The notes below the pieces were generated by a model, which saw nothing but the letters and a program-made list of their open reading frames with translations, ran no database searches and was not told the origin of the DNA. From an uncultured Kordia sp. (GTDB taxonomy: Bacteria; Bacteroidota; Bacteroidia; Flavobacteriales; Flavobacteriaceae), in NCBI RefSeq assembly GCF_947489565.1, contig NZ_CANLEA010000009.1, positions 62,001 through 126,000 on the forward strand: a DNA stretch of 64,000 bases, read 5' to 3'. Position numbers and translations under genes: made by a program. Of this stretch, positions 1 to 8,463 are shown piece after piece (position 1 is the stretch's first letter; every line of letters begins with the position of its first letter).

Positions 1-48
1 GGTCCTGTACTAGGTTTGCTAGCACTCTATAAAAACAAAAAACTGTAA
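1..48 (+). CDS. C-terminal end of a truncated upstream gene
   Basis: Frame 1 is open from the window edge to a TAA at 46-48 and encodes 15 residues, GPVLGLLALYKNKKL. The hydrophobic stretch followed by basic residues resembles the last membrane segment and cytoplasmic tail of an integral membrane protein. It converges on the minus-strand transporter gene, with 14 bp between the two stops. The family cannot be told from so short a piece, and chance openness is possible. Confidence 0.35.
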   Translation, partial: GPVLGLLALYKNKKL

Positions 49-62
49 ATACGATTGGCTAA

Positions 63-1889
63 TTATTCTTCTTTGGCGCTTTTCGCTGCACGTCTTTCCG
101 CCAGTGTAGCTTCAATTTCTTTCATCTTTTTAGCAGTCAATGGATAAAACCATAACGCAATAATTCCAACCAATACAAATACGGCTGGCACAATGCTCAT
201 ATTCAATTTAATTCCTTCTAACATTTCTGGAGTTTTTACAGCGACTTCTCCATCATAATTATATAAATTTAAGATCATTAATGTTAGAAATCCTGCCATT
301 CCGCCACCAAATTTCATAGCAAAAGTACCCGCCGAATAAATCAATCCTGTGGCACGGCGTCCGTTTTTATATTCTGAATAATCGGCAGCATCACCCAACA
401 TGGCAAAGAACAATACTGGCATCAATCCTGCTCCAAACTCAGAAAGGATTCCCAAGGTAAAAATACTTCCTACCTCATTGGCTTCCAACCAATACATGGC
501 TCCAGCTGTAATCGCTGAAAATAAAATACTTATGATAAACAATCGTACTTTTCCAAATTTTCGTGTCAACGCAGGTGCAAATACTGTAGAAATCATAGAG
601 ATTACTAGTAGTGACAATAAATACAATCCTGCCAATCCATTTTCTCCGCCCCAAGCAGTTAAACTACCAAAAATATTATCTTGATCTTGTACATAATGTG
701 TAAAATAATACATTGTTGTACTTTGCTTGATTACATTGTAGGTTACAAATACAAAACCTATAAATAATAAAATAAACCAAGCTCTATTTTTACATAAATC
801 TATATAATCTTCTTTTAAATCTTCATCCGTAACATCGATTAATGCTGTGCATAATATTGGTAAAAGCATCGATCCAATCACTAAAATTAGTGTAGAAGTC
901 AGCATTTTAATTTCTGGTTGATCTATTTCTATCCAGTATATTAAACCAATAGCGATTATAAAAAATAGACCACCTAAACTATACAATGTTTCTTTTTTAA
1001 ATATTCGCTTCAACGATGGAACAAATTTTGAAGGAATTAATGCAATAAGTATGGAAACTATAATTCCGAGTATTGAAATTCCCAACGAAACAAAGCTACT
1101 AAGAATAGTTCCTGATTCAGCGATAGATGGTTGCATATAATCAATAACTATATTATAGTGAAATACATAACCAATAATTGTTAAAATGACACTGATAGAT
1201 AGTAATGCAAACAAAAGACTATTTTTATTTTCTTTCTTTTTAGGAGTAACTTCAATCGCTGGCACACGTTCACGTGTGGTATAAAAGGTAATTAACGAGA
1301 ATCCCGCTAAAATAAACGCCAACACATACATCGTATATTGATACCCTATGTTTTGATCTCCTTGTCCTAAATAATCTACCAAAGCAATCACTCCAATAGT
1401 AGCAATGATTCCCCCAAAATACGCTCCAAAGAAACGATAGGAAGAAAGTTCAGTACGTTCTTTTACATCGCTCGTCATCACGCCCATTAATGCCGAATAC
1501 GGAACATTATTCGCCGTATAAGTCAGTGTGTAAAATATAGAAGTGGCGTATGCCCAAATTATTTTCCCTGTCAAGCCTAAATCGGGTGTGGTAAATTGTA
1601 ATACCAAAGCAATTCCAAAAGGCAACGCTGTCCACAACAACCACGGTCGAAATTTTCCATATTTACTTTTGGTACGATCGGCAATATTTCCCATGATCAA
1701 ATCAGTAATACCATCACCCAAACGAATGACAAATAAAAGTGTAGCTGCTACGGCTGCTTCTAACCCAAAAACATCTGTATAGAAAATAGGCAAAAACGGT
1801 CCAATAGTACGCCAAGCAATATTTGCTGCCGTATCTCCTAATGCATATCCTATTTTTTCCTTGAACGTTAATTTCGCTTGTGTTGACAT
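63..1889 (-). CDS. GPH-family (MFS) sugar:cation symporter with extra membrane segments
   Basis: This is a predicted inner-membrane sugar symporter of the glycoside-pentoside-hexuronide family. The loop motif DRTKSKYGKFRPWLL after the second or third membrane segment is typical of that family. At 608 residues it is longer than the usual 450-500. The extra length lies in the middle (about residues 215-375), where the usual cytoplasmic loop is replaced by roughly four more hydrophobic stretches. I chose ATG 1889 (MSTQAKL) because the longer reading starts at a TTG and would overlap the gntP gene, whereas 1889 leaves 16 bp. It is the last gene of the gluconate operon and probably imports the glucose or glycoside released by the periplasmic enzymes. 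The substrate is inferred from context only. Confidence 0.85.
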   Translation of the reverse strand: MSTQAKLTFKEKIGYALGDTAANIAWRTIGPFLPIFYTDVFGLEAAVAATLLFVIRLGDGITDLIMGNIADRTKSKYGKFRPWLLWTALPFGIALVLQFTTPDLGLTGKIIWAYATSIFYTLTYTANNVPYSALMGVMTSDVKERTELSSYRFFGAYFGGIIATIGVIALVDYLGQGDQNIGYQYTMYVLAFILAGFSLITFYTTRERVPAIEVTPKKKENKNSLLFALLSISVILTIIGYVFHYNIVIDYMQPSIAESGTILSSFVSLGISILGIIVSILIALIPSKFVPSLKRIFKKETLYSLGGLFFIIAIGLIYWIEIDQPEIKMLTSTLILVIGSMLLPILCTALIDVTDEDLKEDYIDLCKNRAWFILLFIGFVFVTYNVIKQSTTMYYFTHYVQDQDNIFGSLTAWGGENGLAGLYLLSLLVISMISTVFAPALTRKFGKVRLFIISILFSAITAGAMYWLEANEVGSIFTLGILSEFGAGLMPVLFFAMLGDAADYSEYKNGRRATGLIYSAGTFAMKFGGGMAGFLTLMILNLYNYDGEVAVKTPEMLEGIKLNMSIVPAVFVLVGIIALWFYPLTAKKMKEIEATLAERRAAKSAKEE

Positions 1890-1905
1890 GTTTCGAGTTT
1901 TAAAT

Positions 1906-3291
1906 TTATTTGATGAATGATAGTATAATGACAATCGTAAAACTAACCAAAGCTAGAATTGTTGTCATCACTGTCCAACTTTGAAAGGTTTGTTTTTCGT
2001 TAATTCCTAAATATTTACTAACCAGCCAAAATCCGCTGTCATTTACATGCGACATGATAGAAGCTCCTGACGCAATAGCAATAACCAATAAAGCTTTGTC
2101 AATCGCGGTAATATCTACTTGTGCCATGACTAACGGTGCGGTAATTCCTGCTGCGGTAATCATAGCGACGGTTGCCGAACCTTGCAAAATTCTCACCAAT
2201 ACTGCAATGAAAAACCCGAAGATAATAATTGGAATGCCCATTTCTGCAAAATATGCAGCTAACATTTTACCAGTTTCAGTCGTTACGAGCATTTGTTTAA
2301 AAACGCCTCCAGCTCCTGTAAGCAGGATAATAATTCCTGTAGGTGCCATTGACGCAGAAGTAATATCTAGTAATTTTTGTTTGGTCACTTTTCGTCGAAT
2401 TCCCAGTACATACCAAGCAATTAAATTTGCTATGATGAGCGCTACAATTGGATTTCCTATCAAACCTATCCATTGTTTTATTTCTAAAGAAATGAATTCT
2501 TCACTTACCAATGGACTGTTAATAATAGTATTGCAGACAATGAGCAGAATTGGAATTCCGATGATGGAAAGAATTAATCCTATCGCAGGGTAATCTTCAT
2601 TTTTGATGTTTTCTGTAGTCGCTTCTGGAGCATCTACATGAATTTTTTCAGCAATATATTTAGCAAATATTGGTCCGCACACAATTGCCGTTGGAACTCC
2701 CACAATAAATCCAAACAAAATCACCCAACCCAAATCGGCTCCCAAAATATCTGCTACCGCAATGGGTCCTGGCGTTGGTGGAATGAAGGAATGTGTAATG
2801 GCCAATCCTGCCAAAAGCGGAATTGCATATAGTAATAATGATTTTTTAGTTCTTCGTTGTAATGAGTAGATAATTGGTACTAAAATGATAAACGCTACAT
2901 CAAAAAATACGGGAATTGCCACTAGAAACCCTGTAATCATAAGTGCCCAAGAAGCTCGTTTTTCGCCAAACTTTTTCAGCATGAATCGCGCTAACGCTTC
3001 TGCGCCACCAGAATATTCAAGTATGGAACCAAAAATAGCGCCCAAACCTATGACTAATGCTACAAAGCCGAGCGTATCGCCCATTCCTTTTTTCATGGTC
3101 GTTATGATGGCCATTGGCGGTATTCCAGCCAGAATTCCCACCGTAATACTTGCTAAGAGCAATGCAATAAATGCCTGAATCTTAAACCGTAAAATAAGGA
3201 CTAATAATACTGATATTCCACCTAAAACTGAGAGTAATAAGCGAATATCGAGTGTTGCTTTTTCTTGTGCTACTTCTATTAGGCTTTCCAT
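1906..3291 (-). CDS. gntP: GntP-family gluconate permease
   Basis: A 461-residue, very hydrophobic protein with about 12-14 membrane spans. The segments PVFFDVAFIILVPI and THSFIPPTPGPIAVADILGA are characteristic of the GntP gluconate:H+ symporter family, and the length is normal. The start is ATG at 3291. The first 13 bp overlap the end of the 6-phosphogluconate dehydrogenase gene, so the two are translationally coupled. With gluconokinase and Gnd next door, gluconate is the most likely substrate. Other sugar acids are carried by some GntP members and cannot be excluded. Confidence 0.92.
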   Translation of the reverse strand: MESLIEVAQEKATLDIRLLLSVLGGISVLLVLILRFKIQAFIALLLASITVGILAGIPPMAIITTMKKGMGDTLGFVALVIGLGAIFGSILEYSGGAEALARFMLKKFGEKRASWALMITGFLVAIPVFFDVAFIILVPIIYSLQRRTKKSLLLYAIPLLAGLAITHSFIPPTPGPIAVADILGADLGWVILFGFIVGVPTAIVCGPIFAKYIAEKIHVDAPEATTENIKNEDYPAIGLILSIIGIPILLIVCNTIINSPLVSEEFISLEIKQWIGLIGNPIVALIIANLIAWYVLGIRRKVTKQKLLDITSASMAPTGIIILLTGAGGVFKQMLVTTETGKMLAAYFAEMGIPIIIFGFFIAVLVRILQGSATVAMITAAGITAPLVMAQVDITAIDKALLVIAIASGASIMSHVNDSGFWLVSKYLGINEKQTFQSWTVMTTILALVSFTIVIILSFIK

Positions 3292-4667
3292 TGGTAATGA
3301 TATGATTGTTGTGTGGAATCGTTTACTTTTTGAAAGGTATGTGCTCCAAAGAAGTCACGCTGTGCTTGAATCATATTGGCAGATGTTCGATCGGTCGTCA
3401 TCATAATCCAATACGAATACGCTTCTGAAATACACGGAACATTCAACCGATTGTCCAAAGCATATTTCAATATTTCTTTCGCTTTTGGTTCTTGTTGTGC
3501 TAGTTTTTGTGTGATATTGACAGCATCTAGCAAGGAATTGTGTTGTTTGAAAACTTGAATACTTTCCTGTAAAAGTTCTGATTTTATGATGCATCCGTTG
3601 GACCAAATTCTACAGATTTCTGCAAAATCCAATTGCCATTGGTAGTGTTCTGAAGCAGCTTTGAGCAATTCAAATCCTTGATGTAAGTTGAGGATTCTTG
3701 CAAAACTATAGGCTTCTTTTAGTGTTTCTATAGCAATGTCACCAACAGTATCTTTGTGACTATTGATGGCTAATTGTTGTCTTTTTTGTTTGAATGATGA
3801 AATGTATCGTGCATAGACAGCTGCCGTTTTAATTGTGGTCGGAATTCCCAATTCTAACGCCGCTTTGCTAGACCATGAACCAGTTCCTTTGTTTCCGGCT
3901 TTGTCCAAAATAGTATCCAATACATAATCGTCTCCTTCTTTTGTATTTAGAATTTGTGCTGTAATTTCTAATAAGTAACTTGATAATTCCGTCTGATTCC
4001 ACGCGTTGAATAGTGCCGCAATTTCTTCATAGGTTTTACTTTTAGCTAATATCTCGTACAATTCTGCTAACAGTTGCATATCGCCATATTCAATTCCGTT
4101 GTGAACCATTTTCACAAAATGTCCTGCGCCTTCAGCGCCAATATACCCACAACACGGATTTCCATAGATATCTTTTGCCGCAATCGTTTCCAATACATCA
4201 GCCACTTTATGATAACTGGTACGATCGCCACCAGGCATTAACGACGGACCTTTTAAAGCGCCTTCTTCTCCACCCGAAATTCCAACTCCTAAAAAGTGGA
4301 TATGTTTAGTTTGCAGAAATGATATTCTTCTGTTGGTATCTTCATAATGCGAGTTTCCTCCATCTAAAATGATATCTTCTGCTGAAAGATATGGCAGCAA
4401 AGCATGAATTACATGATCTACTGGATTTCCTGCGTTGACCATGAGTAAAATTCTGCGAGGCGTTTCTATAGCTCTGACAAAATCGCGCATATCTGAAAAA
4501 CCTTGCACTTTTTTAGTTTCGTGCTCCGCTACAAATTTTCCTGCAATATTGACTTCGCGTTCCGTTTCTCTATTGAAAACCGCAACAGAAATGTCGTTGT
4601 TTAAAGCATTTATGGCAATACTCTTTCCCATGACACCTAATCCTATAATTCCAAAAGAAGCTTTCAT
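3279..4667 (-). CDS. gnd: 6-phosphogluconate dehydrogenase, decarboxylating
   Basis: This enzyme oxidises 6-phosphogluconate with NADP+ to ribulose-5-phosphate and CO2 in the oxidative pentose phosphate pathway. The N-terminal Rossmann motif GLGVMG (residues 9-14), the signature ISGGEEGALKGPSLMPGG and the catalytic segment GHFVKMVHNGIEYG are all present. The C-terminal helical part carries DKAGNKGTGSWSS. At 462 residues it is the usual long, dimeric form. The ATGA overlap at 4664-4667 couples it to gluconokinase upstream, and it overlaps gntP downstream. Placement in this operon suggests a substrate-inducible copy serving gluconate catabolism; a housekeeping copy may exist elsewhere. Confidence 0.95.
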   Translation of the reverse strand: MKASFGIIGLGVMGKSIAINALNNDISVAVFNRETEREVNIAGKFVAEHETKKVQGFSDMRDFVRAIETPRRILLMVNAGNPVDHVIHALLPYLSAEDIILDGGNSHYEDTNRRISFLQTKHIHFLGVGISGGEEGALKGPSLMPGGDRTSYHKVADVLETIAAKDIYGNPCCGYIGAEGAGHFVKMVHNGIEYGDMQLLAELYEILAKSKTYEEIAALFNAWNQTELSSYLLEITAQILNTKEGDDYVLDTILDKAGNKGTGSWSSKAALELGIPTTIKTAAVYARYISSFKQKRQQLAINSHKDTVGDIAIETLKEAYSFARILNLHQGFELLKAASEHYQWQLDFAEICRIWSNGCIIKSELLQESIQVFKQHNSLLDAVNITQKLAQQEPKAKEILKYALDNRLNVPCISEAYSYWIMMTTDRTSANMIQAQRDFFGAHTFQKVNDSTQQSYHYQWKA

Positions 4668-5158
4668 GATGGTTGTGCTGTTTTGTTAAGTATTTGTGTC
4701 ACGATGTTTGTTGGCGAATGATCTATGGATAACTGTATTCCGTATGTCGGTTCTTCCAAGGTATCAAACTGCGATTGTAATAAGTTGACATTCATAAAGT
4801 GCTGTTGGCGTTGTTGCATGCGTGTTTGAATCAATTCAAAATCTCCTTTAAGGTAAATCCACTGTAGATTTCCTAAGTCTTTTGACAAGATTTCTCGGTA
4901 GCTTTCTTTTAAAGCGGAACATGCTAATACAGCGCCATTTTCTTGTGATTTTCGTTTGAGTTCTTCGTTTAAATTCTGTAACCAAGGTGCTCTATCTACA
5001 TCTGTCAACGCAATACCATTGGTCATTTTTTGCACATTTTCATCCGGATGAAATGCATCTGCATCTACAAAAGGAATTCCTGTGGTTGAAGACAGGAGTT
5101 TTCCAACGGTAGTTTTACCGCAGCCACTTACACCCATGATGACAAATAGTTTATTCAT
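4664..5158 (-). CDS. gntK: Gluconokinase
   Basis: A 164-residue cytoplasmic P-loop kinase that phosphorylates gluconate to 6-phosphogluconate. The Walker A motif GVSGCGKT is at residues 9-16, followed by FVDADAFHPDENVQKM, which is highly conserved in GntK, and by DRAPWLQNLN and ACSALKESYRE. Length matches the family. It overlaps the upstream GH3 gene by 8 bp and the downstream gnd gene by 4 bp, so its product can be made in step with the enzyme that uses it. Confidence 0.95.
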   Translation of the reverse strand: MNKLFVIMGVSGCGKTTVGKLLSSTTGIPFVDADAFHPDENVQKMTNGIALTDVDRAPWLQNLNEELKRKSQENGAVLACSALKESYREILSKDLGNLQWIYLKGDFELIQTRMQQRQQHFMNVNLLQSQFDTLEEPTYGIQLSIDHSPTNIVTQILNKTAQPS

Positions 5159-7394
5159 ATCTGAATTTTGTGGTTAATCCTGCGGCAGCATTTTGACCAA
5201 TCCACACCTTGAAATCACCTTTTTCTACTCCATATTCTTCGTTATTGTCATAGTATTTTAAATCTTCTAACGAAAGTGTAAACGTGAGCTCTTTTTCTTC
5301 ATTCGGTTTTATAGTCACTTTCTGATAGCCTTTTAACTCTCTTACAGGTCGCGTAATACGTCCAACTACATCTTGCACATACAATTGTACAATTTCATTT
5401 CCTTCGCGCGCTCCTGTATTCTTTACCGTAACTTTCACCGTAATATCATTATTTTCTGAGATTGTATTACTCGATAAAGTTTGATTGCTGTATGCGAAAG
5501 TTGTATAACTCAAACCGTATCCAAACGGATATTGTGGTAAATAACCAATATCTAAGTAGTGTGATGTATTTCCTAAAGAACTTTGCCATGCACCAATTGG
5601 AATGCTGTCCATTTGTACAAATTCTTCTGGAATTACGGGTCTTCCAGTATTTTTATGATTGTAGAATAATGGCAATTGTCCTGCAACTTTTGGCCATGTT
5701 ACTGGCAATCTTCCGCTAGGTTCTGCAATTCCAAAAATCATATCGTGAATCGCTGGTCCGCCCATGGTTCCAGGATGCCATGTCATTAAAATGGCGTCTA
5801 CATCATCTAGAATGTTCGTAACCGTAATTGGTCTTCCGGCCATGATCACTAATACAATTGGTTTGCCTGTTTTTGCCAATTCTTTGATCAATTCTTCTTG
5901 CGCTCCTGGCAGATTGATATTGGCTCTACTATGTGCTTCTCCAGAAAGAATGGCTTCTTCTCCTCCAATAAATACTATTACATCCGATTGTTTTGCAGCA
6001 GCAATTGCTTTTGAAAAATCTTTCGTCGATTTGTCTCTACTGTATGATAAGCCTTCTACAAAATTGTAGTTTACATTGTTGTTTTGAAACGCATTGATCG
6101 GTGTTTTGGTATATTTTCCATCACCATCAAACGTCCAGGTTCCTAATTGTTCTCTAGGCTTGTCTGCTAATGGTCCAATAACAGCAATTTTCTTTCCAGC
6201 AGTTAACGGCAATACATTATTGTCATTTTTTAAGAGTACCGAACTTTTAATCGCAGCTTCTTTCGCCATTTGTAAATGTGCATCTGCATATAAATTATCA
6301 CTTTTGTCTACACGATATGGTTTTTCAAACAAGCCCATTCTGAGTTTAACTCGTAAAATATCAGCTACTAAACTATTGATTTGATCTTCGGTAATTCTTC
6401 CTTCTTTTAATAATTCTTTGGTATGTTTTTCAAAAGCTTTGCTGGTCATTTCCATATTTAAACCTGCATTTAAAGAGAGTTCAGCAGCATGTTTTAAATC
6501 TTCTGCATATCCGTGTGGAATCATTTCTTTGACAGAATCCCAATCTGATACTACAAAACCATCAAAACCAAAATCTTCTCGCAATACTTCTGTGAGCATT
6601 CTTCGATCTCCAGAAGCTGGAATTCCGTTCATTTCATTGAAAGAAGTCATAAACGTTTGCGAACCTGCTTGTACTGCCGATTTGAATGGTGGCAAATAAA
6701 TATTGTGTAATTGTGCATCGCTAATGATAGCTGTGTTATAATCACGTCCGCCAATGGCAGCTCCATATCCAATAAAGTGTTTTGCGCAGGCAATCATACT
6801 TGTAGGATCGTTTAAACTATCGCCTTGAAAGCCTTCTACATAAGCTTTCGTTAAGGTGGAAGCCAAAAATGGATCTTCCCCTGGCGATTCTGCAATTCTT
6901 CCCCAACGACTGTCTCTGGCAATGTCTAACATCGGTGCAAACGTCCAACGTATTCCAAAAGAAGAAGCTTCTACCGCCGCTACCCTTGAAGAGTTTTTAG
7001 CCACTTGTGTATCCCAACTTGCCGCCATTCCTAATGGAATTGGAAATATGGTTTTATATCCATGAATTACATCACGGGCAAAGATTAATGGAATTTTGTT
7101 TGGGCTTTCTTCTACAGCAATACGTTGTAATTCGTCTACATACTCCGTGTTGGTAACATTTAAAAAGGCGCCTATTTTTCCATCGCGGACTGCTTGTTTT
7201 AGAGAATCTGGTAATTTTCCTTTTACTCTACTTGAAGTTCCGCGTAAGTTTAATTGTCCTATTTTTTCATCAAGTGTCATTTTAGAGAGTAAATCAGACA
7301 CTTTCGTTTCCAGTTCATTTGTTGGTTTTTGCTCTTTTTCACAAGCAACTAGTGTGAATGCCAGCACACAAATAAGCGTGTATATTTTTTTCAT
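5151..7394 (-). CDS. bglX: GH3 beta-glucosidase lipoprotein (BglX-like)
   Basis: A 747-residue glycoside hydrolase family 3 enzyme that removes terminal beta-D-glucosyl residues. An N-terminal signal with lipobox LVAC (Cys18) predicts a periplasmic or surface lipoprotein. The (beta/alpha)8 domain contains RDVIHGYKT (about 107-115), KHF (205-207) and the nucleophile Asp284 in GFVVSDW. The alpha/beta sandwich has SGEAHSRANINLPG, which carries the likely acid/base Glu. A C-terminal fibronectin-III-like domain closes the protein. Its start lies 1 bp from the gluconolactonase stop and its end overlaps gntK, so it is co-transcribed with gluconate catabolism. Linkage specificity cannot be read from sequence. 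Confidence 0.93.
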   Translation of the reverse strand: MKKIYTLICVLAFTLVACEKEQKPTNELETKVSDLLSKMTLDEKIGQLNLRGTSSRVKGKLPDSLKQAVRDGKIGAFLNVTNTEYVDELQRIAVEESPNKIPLIFARDVIHGYKTIFPIPLGMAASWDTQVAKNSSRVAAVEASSFGIRWTFAPMLDIARDSRWGRIAESPGEDPFLASTLTKAYVEGFQGDSLNDPTSMIACAKHFIGYGAAIGGRDYNTAIISDAQLHNIYLPPFKSAVQAGSQTFMTSFNEMNGIPASGDRRMLTEVLREDFGFDGFVVSDWDSVKEMIPHGYAEDLKHAAELSLNAGLNMEMTSKAFEKHTKELLKEGRITEDQINSLVADILRVKLRMGLFEKPYRVDKSDNLYADAHLQMAKEAAIKSSVLLKNDNNVLPLTAGKKIAVIGPLADKPREQLGTWTFDGDGKYTKTPINAFQNNNVNYNFVEGLSYSRDKSTKDFSKAIAAAKQSDVIVFIGGEEAILSGEAHSRANINLPGAQEELIKELAKTGKPIVLVIMAGRPITVTNILDDVDAILMTWHPGTMGGPAIHDMIFGIAEPSGRLPVTWPKVAGQLPLFYNHKNTGRPVIPEEFVQMDSIPIGAWQSSLGNTSHYLDIGYLPQYPFGYGLSYTTFAYSNQTLSSNTISENNDITVKVTVKNTGAREGNEIVQLYVQDVVGRITRPVRELKGYQKVTIKPNEEKELTFTLSLEDLKYYDNNEEYGVEKGDFKVWIGQNAAAGLTTKFRYE

Positions 7395-7395
7395 G

Positions 7396-8391
7396 TTAGT
7401 GTTGTGTTTGTTCTTTAGTTGTTTCCGTTACTTTGAGTATTGGCTTTTTAAAAAAAGTGCTGCGGACACCTTTGGTATTTAGTTTTATTTTGAATAATGA
7501 ACCTGCCATTGGATATTGTTTTTTTTCTTCGTCAGTCATGTCCAAACTAGCTGTAGTAATATAAAGTACATCTAAGTTTTTACCACCAAACGCACAAGAA
7601 GTCACATTGTGTGCAGGTACTTTTATTTTTTGGATGAGTTTTCCTGTTTGCGGATTGTAATTCACAATACAGTTTCCATTCCACAACCCAACCCAAAGCA
7701 TATCATTTTCATCAATTGCCATTCCGTCTGGGAAACCTTCTTCTTTTGGTATTGTTACAACCACTCTTTCATTCGTAATTGTACTGGTAGTTACATCAAA
7801 GTCAAAAGCTCTTATGTTGGCAGTTGGTGTATCAATATAGTACATCGTTTTGTTGTCTTTAGACCATACAATTCCGTTTGAAATTGTAATGTTTCCAAGC
7901 ATTTTATCTGTTTTTCCTTCTGCGTTTACTTTGTATAAATTTCCACCAGGATTCGTTTGTGAATAGTCCATAGAACCAATCCATAAGTTTCCGTTTGGAT
8001 CACATTTTCCGTCGTTCAATCGTGTGCCTCCATTTTCGGCTTCCACATCGGCTAGTTTTGTAATTTCTTCCGTAGTAATGTCAACCACATATACACCATC
8101 ATTCAATGCCACAACGACTTTGTTTTTTTCTTCCGAAGGAACTATTGTGCCAATCGGTGCAGGCATTTTTATTGCTTTGTTTGTTTTGTCTTTAGGAGAA
8201 TATATATGTAATGATTCGCCTATAATATCTATCCAATACAAGACTTCGTTTTTGTAATCCCAAAAAGCGCCTTCGCCTAATTGGGCTGTTATTTTGTATT
8301 CTAATTCTGCGGTAAGTTCTTTGGTAGGTGTGTTATTTGTTTTGCAACTCATGAATGTGATCAGCAGAAAAAATAAAGCTATTTTTTTCAT
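7396..8391 (-). CDS. SMP-30/gluconolactonase lipoprotein
   Basis: A 331-residue six-bladed propeller of the SMP-30/gluconolactonase/LRE-like family, which hydrolyses aldonolactones to aldonic acids with a divalent metal. Recognisable metal-site segments are GEGAFWDYKNEVLYWIDI, RLNDGKCDPNGNLWIGSMD and GFPDGMAIDENDMLWVG. The N-terminus MKKIALFFLLITFMSC is a lipoprotein signal (Cys16), so it should act in the periplasm or at the outer membrane. It is the first gene of the tightly packed GH3-gntK-gnd-gntP-symporter run. No glucose dehydrogenase that would make the lactone is present in the window. Confidence 0.88.
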   Translation of the reverse strand: MKKIALFFLLITFMSCKTNNTPTKELTAELEYKITAQLGEGAFWDYKNEVLYWIDIIGESLHIYSPKDKTNKAIKMPAPIGTIVPSEEKNKVVVALNDGVYVVDITTEEITKLADVEAENGGTRLNDGKCDPNGNLWIGSMDYSQTNPGGNLYKVNAEGKTDKMLGNITISNGIVWSKDNKTMYYIDTPTANIRAFDFDVTTSTITNERVVVTIPKEEGFPDGMAIDENDMLWVGLWNGNCIVNYNPQTGKLIQKIKVPAHNVTSCAFGGKNLDVLYITTASLDMTDEEKKQYPMAGSLFKIKLNTKGVRSTFFKKPILKVTETTKEQTQH

Positions 8392-8425
8392 ATAGGTGTT
8401 AGGTGTAAAAAAGTGTATTTCAATA

Positions 8426-8452
8426 CTATATCAACAGTGTTTTATGATATAG
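8426..8452. other. Hairpin between VCBS gene and gluconolactonase gene
   Basis: CTATATCA at 8426-8433 pairs with TGATATAG at 8445-8452 across an 11-nt loop inside the 72-bp gap. There is no T-run on either side, so it is more likely an mRNA-processing or stability element, or an operator, than a terminator. Low confidence. Confidence 0.25.
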
Positions 8453-8463
8453 CGCATGTATTT

